A stretch of 35,750 nt of DNA, taken from Thermofilales archaeon (lineage in GTDB: Archaea; Thermoproteota; Thermoprotei; Thermofilales; Thermofilaceae). Shown here piece by piece: positions 31,181-35,750 of this stretch. Both the position numbers and the translations under genes were made by a program. The stretch lies in contig JAPWTS010000011.1 of the NCBI GenBank assembly GCA_028275925.1, positions 1 to 35,750 on the forward strand, written 5' to 3'. Positions within the stretch are counted from its first letter, which is position 1. Every line of letters begins with the position of its first letter. The notes beneath the pieces were generated by a model that saw only the letters and a program-made list of their open reading frames with translations, had not been told where the DNA came from and did no database searches.

Positions 31181-31900
31181 GTGGCCAGAGCGAAGCTCGT
31201 GGCGGCTTCCTCCCTGATGGCGGCGCTCGTGTTCGTGGTTACGGCCAGCTTCTCCCTCTACATACCGGAGACCCGGGGCTACTTCAACTTCGGCGAGGCA
31301 GCCGTCTACGCATCGGCTTTCGTGCTCCCGCCACCCTGGGCCGCGTTCGCCGGGGGCGTGGGCTCGATGCTCGCGGACGTAGCGCTCGGCTACTACCACT
31401 ACGCCCCGGCGACCCTCGCGATCAAAGCCTGCGAAGCGTACGTCGCGTCGCTGCTCCTCAGGAGGAGGCCGAGAGCCGCCAGCAGGGCAGCGGGCTTCGC
31501 CGCCTCCCTCGCCCCGCCGGCGCTGCTGGCCGCTCTAGGCGCGGCCTTCTACACGGGCAGGGCTGAGGCGACGCTGGCGCTGCCGGCGAGCCCCCTCGCG
31601 GCGACCCTGACGTGGGAGATGAGCGTCGCTGCGTGGCTCGCGGCCGCTGCCGCGCTCGCTGCCTACTCCGCTTACGCGAGCTTGAAGAGGCCGGAGGCGG
31701 GTTGGGCGGCGGCTGCGCTGGCGGCGTCCGGCCTGGTGATGGTCACCGGCTACTTCCTCTACGAGCAGCTGATCCTCGGCGTCGCGGCCCTAGCGGAGGT
31801 GCCGTTTAACTTCATGCAGGTCCTCGTAGGGGTTAGCGCCGCCCTCCTAGCGGAGAGGAGGTTGAGCCAGCTGGCGGTGGACGCCGCTAAGGGACGATGA
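31181..31900 (+). CDS. ECF-type transporter S component-like membrane protein
   Basis: 239-residue hydrophobic protein. The N-terminal half GYFNFGEAAVYASAFVL, FAGGVGSMLADVALGYYHYAPATLAIKACEAYVAS matches the conserved S-component pattern (N-x-G-E/D-x-x-x-x-x-x-x, G-x-G-S-x-x-A-D, Y-A-P-x-T-x-x-I-K). The C-terminal half repeats as GYFLYEQLILG and VPFNFMQVLVG. S components bind vitamins or other micronutrients and share ATPase modules encoded elsewhere; none is seen nearby. The GTG at 31181 is supported by GGTTTACAAAG about 26 nt upstream. It overlaps the convergent dehydrogenase gene by 14 nt. The ligand is unknown. Confidence 0.85.
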   Translation: MARAKLVAASSLMAALVFVVTASFSLYIPETRGYFNFGEAAVYASAFVLPPPWAAFAGGVGSMLADVALGYYHYAPATLAIKACEAYVASLLLRRRPRAASRAAGFAASLAPPALLAALGAAFYTGRAEATLALPASPLAATLTWEMSVAAWLAAAAALAAYSAYASLKRPEAGWAAAALAASGLVMVTGYFLYEQLILGVAALAEVPFNFMQVLVGVSAALLAERRLSQLAVDAAKGR

Positions 31901-32831
31901 CGCCCTTGATGTAGTCCCGCGGCTTCTTCGAAGCGTACTCGAAGGCGGCCTGTATCTCGCTCAGGGGCCACTTGTGGGTGACCAGCTTCTCCATCTTGAA
32001 AACCCCTCTGCCCAGCATCCGCATCGCCAGGCGCAGGTTGGGGCGCATGTCCTCCGCCCTGTTCGGGTTGGTCATGATGACCTCGAGCCCCTTCGAGTCC
32101 CAAGCTGCGAGGTCCACGGGGACCGGGAGCGGGTGGAAGCTGAAGATGCAGAGCCTCCCCCTCCTCCGGACGAGCTTCGTGGCTACCTCCACGCCCTTGG
32201 GCGAGCCGGTGGCTTCGATCACGATGTCGAAGCCCCCGCCCACCTCGGCCGCCAGCTTCTCGGGGCTCTCGCGCTCCGGGTTGAGCAGCGTGTCGGCCCC
32301 GAACTCGGCCGCCAGCTCCAGCCTCTCCTCCTTCACGTCCACGGCCGCCAGCCGGTCGAGACCCATCCTGCTGAGGGCCTGCACGAGCAGGAGCCCCATG
32401 AAGCCCGTTCCCACAACGGCGACCGTGTCCCCGAACTTCGGCTCAGCCAGCCTGACGCCGTTCACCGCGCAGGCGAGCGGCTCCCCCAGCGCGTGCTCGA
32501 TCGGCACGCCCGGCGGCACGGGCTCCGCGTAGCTCTCGTCCACGATAACGTAGTCGGCGTAGCCCGGCCCGCCCAGCACCGCCACCCGGTCGCCCGGCTT
32601 GAACCTGGTGGCCCTGGGCCCGACGTCGACGACCACGCCGGCCGGCTCGTGGCCGAGCGCGGCGGGCAGCCGGTACCAAACAGGGTAGCCGAGGAACGCG
32701 TATATGTCGCCGGTGCATATGCCGCAAGCTCCGACCCTGACGAGGATCTCCCTCTCGCCCAGCGGCCGCACCTCCTCATCCCGCAGCTCGAACCTCCCTC
32801 TTTCCACAAGGTAAGCGACTCTACCCTTCAC
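31887..32831 (-). CDS. Zinc-type medium-chain alcohol/polyol dehydrogenase-like
   Basis: 314 residues with GroES-like and Rossmann domains. Zinc ligands: Cys in VGACGICTGD, GHEPAGVVVDVG (His, Glu), and a GEPLACAVNGV stretch; NAD(P) site VVGTGFMGLLLVQAL with acidic residue AAVDVKEERL. The four-cysteine structural zinc loop of classical enzymes is absent, making the protein shorter than usual (about 340-350). Substrate may be a sugar or polyol (sorbitol or threonine dehydrogenase class). GTG start supported by CTTATTAG (32853-32860). Divergent from the antitoxin gene at 32908. Confidence 0.88.
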   Translation of the reverse strand: MKGRVAYLVERGRFELRDEEVRPLGEREILVRVGACGICTGDIYAFLGYPVWYRLPAALGHEPAGVVVDVGPRATRFKPGDRVAVLGGPGYADYVIVDESYAEPVPPGVPIEHALGEPLACAVNGVRLAEPKFGDTVAVVGTGFMGLLLVQALSRMGLDRLAAVDVKEERLELAAEFGADTLLNPERESPEKLAAEVGGGFDIVIEATGSPKGVEVATKLVRRRGRLCIFSFHPLPVPVDLAAWDSKGLEVIMTNPNRAEDMRPNLRLAMRMLGRGVFKMEKLVTHKWPLSEIQAAFEYASKKPRDYIKGVIVP

Positions 32832-32907
32832 AGAGCAGGTGCGCGAAGCTCGCTAATAAGCGTGTTCCCGCGGGAAAAGGTTATTTGAAGCGGAACAGCG
32901 TTAAACC

Positions 32908-33141
32908 GTGGCCGCCAGCGCTGAAGAGCTCCTAAAAGAGTGGGAGGAGGAGGATAGGGAACTGAGAGAGCTGAGAAGGAGGAGCGCTGACTGGAAGTAC
33001 ATCGAGAGCCTACCGCCGCGGGTGAGGGAGGCGGTCGAGCTGTATATAGAGACAGGGGACATATGGCTGGCCGCCAAGCTGGCTGGCTTGACCGTGGACG
33101 AGTTCAACGAAATCCGAATCAAGGCGGGGATCCTCTGGTGA
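32908..33141 (+). CDS. Antitoxin-like protein upstream of PIN toxin
   Basis: 77 residues, Glu/Leu/Arg-rich N-terminal helix (EELLKEWEEEDRELRELRRR) followed by a helix-turn-helix-like part (LYIETGDIWLAAKLAGLTVDEFNEIRIKAGI). It is in VapB position, upstream of and overlapping a PIN-domain toxin (GTGA). I do not recognise a named antitoxin family. The second part can bind DNA as a HTH and the first can wrap the toxin. GTG start; TATA-like GGTTATTTGAAG is about 24 nt upstream. A paralogous gene lies after the toxin. Confidence 0.82.
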   Translation: MAASAEELLKEWEEEDRELRELRRRSADWKYIESLPPRVREAVELYIETGDIWLAAKLAGLTVDEFNEIRIKAGILW

Positions 33142-33692
33142 GCTTGCCCTCCACCTGCGTGCTCGATGCCTGCTTCATCATCGACTGGGCTCGGTGGAGC
33201 AAGCGCAACTCGCTGTGGAGGGTTTTCTCCTTTGGTTTCGTACCCGAACCAGTCTTACGCGAAATCTCGACATCAGGACCCCTCAGGGTCCTGAGGGAGT
33301 GGATGTCCGCAGGCTTCCTAACCGTACACCCCTCGTCGAGAGATCTCGAGGACGAAGCGTTAAGGCTGATCGTCGAAGCGAGAAGGAATCCGAGGATACC
33401 GAGGATCGACCCGCCCGAGGCCGTTTGCGTCGCCCTAGCCAGGCGCATCGGCGCGGTTGTTCTGACGGAGAACCGCGGCGTGATCAGGGCCTACGAAATT
33501 GCCAGAGAGAACCTAGCTCCAGCCGTCGTCTGGAACTCGCTGCGCCTTCTGGCCTACCTTTACGCGACAGGCGTCGCGGTTTCCAGCAGCTTCGAGGAAC
33601 TTGTCGCCGAGTACGAGCAGGAGGTTAAGCATACCTTCTCGCGGCGAGAGGTGGTTAGGGTTGCCAAGGAGTTCGGGATCCTTCAAGCTTGA
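33138..33692 (+). CDS. vapC: PIN-domain toxin (VapC-like ribonuclease)
   Basis: 184-residue PIN domain with acidic residues Asp10 in VLDACFIID, Glu42 in VLREIS, Glu94 in DPPEAVCVALA and Glu111 in VVLTENRGV. The last two are Glu where many VapCs have Asp, which still allows metal binding. Such proteins cleave RNA when freed from the antitoxin. GTG start overlaps the antitoxin stop, showing an operon. The C-terminal extension of about 55 residues after the core (NSLRLLAYLYATGVAV...) is longer than the shortest VapCs. Its end overlaps the second antitoxin-like gene by 32 nt. Confidence 0.85.
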   Translation: MSLPSTCVLDACFIIDWARWSKRNSLWRVFSFGFVPEPVLREISTSGPLRVLREWMSAGFLTVHPSSRDLEDEALRLIVEARRNPRIPRIDPPEAVCVALARRIGAVVLTENRGVIRAYEIARENLAPAVVWNSLRLLAYLYATGVAVSSSFEELVAEYEQEVKHTFSRREVVRVAKEFGILQA

Positions 33693-33912
33693 GGAGCTCC
33701 TAGAAGAGTGGGAGGAAGAGGATAGGGAACTGAGGGAGCTGAGGAAAAGGCGAGTTGACCGAGAGTACGTGGCGAGCCTGCCCTCTAGGCTTCGGGAGGC
33801 GGTCGAGCTGTACGTGGAGCAGGGGGACCTGAGGCTCGCCCACGAGCTCTCCGGCCTGCCGCTCGACGAGTTCGTCGAGGTCCTCAGGAGAGCCGGTGTT
33901 TGGGCGGGTTAA
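33661..33912 (+). CDS. Second antitoxin-like protein, paralog of the gene at 32908
   Basis: 83 residues. From residue 10 it aligns with the first antitoxin without gaps (LEELLEEWEEEDRELRELRK...; LREAVELYVEQGDLRLAHELSGL). The DNA around 33691-33750 is also close to 32923-32982, showing a recent duplication. TTG at 33661 is the likeliest start, inside the PIN gene's end; no clear Shine-Dalgarno was seen, so the exact start is uncertain. No further toxin follows on this strand. Convergent overlap of 29 nt with the TIM-barrel gene. Confidence 0.75.
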   Translation: MPRSSGSFKLEELLEEWEEEDRELRELRKRRVDREYVASLPSRLREAVELYVEQGDLRLAHELSGLPLDEFVEVLRRAGVWAG

Positions 33913-34762
33913 GCAGCTCGCCGCTCGAGGCGATCAGCCGCTTAAGGTAATCCACGCGCGCGTTGGGGTCGGGGCAGAGCCTCATCTCGCCCGGGATCTC
34001 GAGGTTCAGGGGCTTCCGGTAGCCGACCGCGTCCAGCGCCGCGAGCACCTCCCCCCACTGTATCGTCCCCCTCCTGGGGAAAAGGTGCTGGTCCCCGCTT
34101 CCGTCGTTATCGCTGATGTGCGTGGCGGCGATCGCCCTCCCCACCTCCTCCACGAGCTTGTGGACAGCGCCCCTGTAAGCCTCAATGTTCGCGTGGCCCG
34201 TGTCGACGCAGACGGCCACGCTGGGCGACAGCTCCTCGACGAGGCGGAGCAGGTGGCTCGCGAGGGACCCGTAGCCGCGCGCCGTGTTCTCCACCGCCAG
34301 CACCACCCCGCAGTCCTCCGCTACGCGAGCGAGCCTCCTGTACGCGCCGAGGTTCAGGCGCTCGAGCTCCTCTAGGCTCAGCCCCCTAGCGGTGAAGGGG
34401 TGGCAGACGAGCACCGCGACGCCGAGATCCCTACACCTCTCGATCCACTCCTCCACCACCTTCACCGATGCTTCCAGGTCCCAGATCGACTCCAGCTCGA
34501 ACGGCTTGAAAGGGCCGTGAGCGTGGACGAACTCGATCGGTGGCAGCGAACCCAGCTCGACAGGCCCCCTGCTTGCCAACGCCTCCGCCCTAGCCCGCGA
34601 TGCTGAATCGAGATAGGATCTCGCCCCCAGGCGGGCCAAGTACTCGTTGAAGTGCTCCGCTGAGAGCTCCAAGCGCGGGAACCCGCCGCTCCAGAGGCGC
34701 TCCAGCGCCTCCTCGAAGCTATACTCGACGAGCCACGACGTCCAAACGCTCCACTCGCGCAC
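33884..34762 (-). CDS. Sugar phosphate isomerase/epimerase family (xylose isomerase-like TIM barrel)
   Basis: 292 residues. Features of the AP endonuclease 2 superfamily: HAHGPFKPFEL, CHPFTARGLSLEEL, VLAVENTARG (metal-binding Glu), VCVDTGHANI (Asp/His), ATHISDNDGSGDQHLFPRRGTI (His, Asp) and LNLEIPGEM (final Glu). Fits sugar or sugar-acid epimerases/isomerases. The GTG at 34762 is chosen over a longer frame because a T-rich TATA-like region (34785-34797) lies about 28 nt upstream and the residues before it (WTRAAGPA) lack family likeness. It follows the LUD gene on the same strand with 40 bp between. Confidence 0.88.
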   Translation of the reverse strand: MREWSVWTSWLVEYSFEEALERLWSGGFPRLELSAEHFNEYLARLGARSYLDSASRARAEALASRGPVELGSLPPIEFVHAHGPFKPFELESIWDLEASVKVVEEWIERCRDLGVAVLVCHPFTARGLSLEELERLNLGAYRRLARVAEDCGVVLAVENTARGYGSLASHLLRLVEELSPSVAVCVDTGHANIEAYRGAVHKLVEEVGRAIAATHISDNDGSGDQHLFPRRGTIQWGEVLAALDAVGYRKPLNLEIPGEMRLCPDPNARVDYLKRLIASSGELLNPPKHRLS

Positions 34763-34802
34763 AGCCGGTCCAGCAGCTCGCGTCCAAAAACGGTTACCGC
34801 TG

Positions 34803-35438
34803 CTAGTAGCCGAGCTCCTCGTCAACCAGCACGACGTGGAAGTCGGCGCGGGAGGGCTTCCGCTCCAGCACGAGGAGCGCCCTGCAGGCGCGCTCCGGCG
34901 AGTCGCAGTCGACGCAGTAACCCAGCTCGACGCACGGGGTCCGCAGGCCCAGCCTCTTGCAGTTCATCACCGCCGCCACGTTCCTCGCCCTCCAAACCCC
35001 CTCCTCCACGCTGCGCGCGAGCTTGTTCCTCCCCGCGACCACGACGACCCGCTTCGGCCCGAAGAGCAGCGCCGCCGCGCGGTTCCCCACGCCATCCAGC
35101 ACCACCAGCTTCCCGTCCAGCGTTACGGCGTTCACGCTGCTGAGGAAGACGTCGGACACAAGCTCGGCCCTCCTCAGCGCGTCGAGCTCCTCGGGAGGAG
35201 CTTGAACCCAGTGGTGCACCACCCTGCACCCCCTCCGCTCGAGCTCCTCGATCAACCCCAGCTCCCTCACCGTCACCGAACCTCCCACGCCCACCGTCGA
35301 GCCCGGGGGGATCAGCGAGAGCACGAAGCTCCTAGCCTCCTCCGAGCTCCAAGCCACGTAAGCGGAGAAGCCGTTCCTCCTCAAGGCTTCAGTCGCCCGC
35401 TCCAGCAGCGCCCTACGGTACCACCTCCTCGCCTCCAC
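34803..35438 (-). CDS. LUD-domain (DUF162, LutC-like) protein
   Basis: 211 residues. TVGVGGSVTVRELGL matches the phosphate-binding-like loop of the LUD family, NAVTLDGKLVVLDGVGNR is the second conserved block, and near the end MNCKRLGLRTPCVELGYCVDCDSPERAC gives a cluster of Cys typical of these proteins. LUD proteins take part in oxidation of lactate or related hydroxy acids; stand-alone copies in archaea are uncharacterised. GTG start at 35438 fits a GCAAATAAGC box (35458-35468), about 25 nt away. Confidence 0.87.
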   Translation of the reverse strand: MEARRWYRRALLERATEALRRNGFSAYVAWSSEEARSFVLSLIPPGSTVGVGGSVTVRELGLIEELERRGCRVVHHWVQAPPEELDALRRAELVSDVFLSSVNAVTLDGKLVVLDGVGNRAAALLFGPKRVVVVAGRNKLARSVEEGVWRARNVAAVMNCKRLGLRTPCVELGYCVDCDSPERACRALLVLERKPSRADFHVVLVDEELGY

Positions 35439-35487
35439 GCGCTCCCTGCTCGCAAGCGCTTATTTGCATGGCGCCGCACCGAGAGAT

Positions 35488-35511
35488 GAAACAAAAAGAA
35501 AGAAAAGAAGA
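35488..35511 (-). terminator. Pyrimidine/T-rich terminator after partial isomerase
   Basis: The minus strand reads TCTTCTTTTCTTTCTTTTTGT through this stretch, 28-51 nt past the stop codon of the isomerase at 35539. It is by far the most A/T-rich purine/pyrimidine-biased stretch nearby and fits archaeal T-run termination. Confidence 0.6.
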
Positions 35512-35538
35512 CGTTTATCGGGGCTTGCCGCGGCTCAG

Positions 35539-35750
35539 CTAGCTGACGAGCTCCCAGATCGGCTTGTGGAACCTCTTCGCGTCCTCCCCCAGCACGATCG
35601 GCTTCACGCCTGCTATCTCGCAGAAGCGCACGAGCTCCTCCACGTGGTCGCCCGGGATCCCGTGGATGTGGTTCGCAGGGAACACGTTGATGAACTCCTC
35701 GAAGCTCGCCTTCAGCTTCACGTACATGTGCGGCCAAGTCGGGTTCGTCT
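35539..35750 (-). CDS. L-fucose/L-arabinose isomerase-like protein, copy 3 (5' part outside window)
   Basis: Only the C-terminal about 70 residues lie in the window; the frame is open at the edge. The visible part begins TNPTWPHMYVKL, matching PWPHIVVRV of copy 1, and continues NVFPANHIHGIPGDHVEELVRF, in which ANH(x)HxxxGD aligns with ANHLHAVEGDY of copy 1 (metal-site His). It ends at a TAG (35539-35541). The start of the gene is not visible. Family by alignment with the two full copies. Confidence 0.82.
   Translation of the reverse strand, partial: TNPTWPHMYVKLKASFEEFINVFPANHIHGIPGDHVEELVRFCEIAGVKPIVLGEDAKRFHKPIWELVS

Overview
The window is very GC-rich, gene-dense archaeal DNA, most likely from a hyperthermophilic member of the Thermoproteota (Thermofilum/Thermoproteales-like; this placement is inference). 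The signs are archaeal two-domain TadC and TadA-type secretion genes, an XPD-like Fe-S helicase, a DUF234-type archaeal ATPase, DUF131 membrane proteins, a dolichol-kinase-like protein, a VapC-type PIN toxin, mostly GTG starts, and A/T-rich TATA-like boxes about 24-31 nt upstream of most start codons, i.e. largely leaderless transcription. No rRNA, tRNA, insertion sequence or CRISPR array was seen. No stretch over 300 bp lacks a gene; the largest gap is 20873-21111 (239 bp), which holds tandem palindromes and promoters.

Left part (1-8938): pilus/secretion machinery next to a small-GTPase regulatory cluster. A TadA/GspE-like ATPase (cut by the window edge) and a coiled-coil PD-(D/E)XK protein lie on the minus strand, divergent from a two-domain TadC membrane platform, followed by a short pilin-like protein. 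Next come a roadblock protein, a Rab/MglA-like GTPase, a CxxC protein and a methyltransferase in overlapping order, then a second GTPase of the CvnD type on the minus strand, divergent from a membrane-anchored mini-roadblock-like protein and another roadblock protein. The set resembles bacterial MglA/MglB and actinobacterial 'conservon' modules and is the best candidate for an undescribed system here.

Middle part (8939-17299): mostly single genes: XPD-like helicase, type I glutamine synthetase, a small DMT-type transporter, a flavodoxin with an extra N-terminal domain, a possible SecB-like protein, a helical protein, a transglutaminase-fold protein and a DUF234-type ATPase whose start codon is followed by the second half of a 16-bp palindrome.

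Right part (17281-35750): a carbohydrate-metabolism island. It has three FucI/AraA-like isomerases (17281-18681, 29634-31031 and the cut one at 35539), a PfkB kinase in operon with the first isomerase, a GH4 glycosidase, an amidohydrolase, a DegT aminotransferase, a secreted, membrane-anchored GH38 alpha-mannosidase, an ECF-type vitamin-transporter S component, a zinc alcohol dehydrogenase, a xylose-isomerase-like TIM-barrel protein and a LUD protein. The plausible logic is extracellular trimming of mannosides, hydrolysis of other glycosides inside, then isomerisation and phosphorylation of released sugars. Interspersed are a thioredoxin-CcdA fusion, two DUF131 genes, a dolichol-kinase-like gene and an antitoxin-PIN toxin-antitoxin array. 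Two intergenic loci (19741-19792 plus strand; 10871-10924 minus strand) look like box C/D guide RNAs. Seven convergent gene pairs overlap at their 3' ends, showing extreme compaction.
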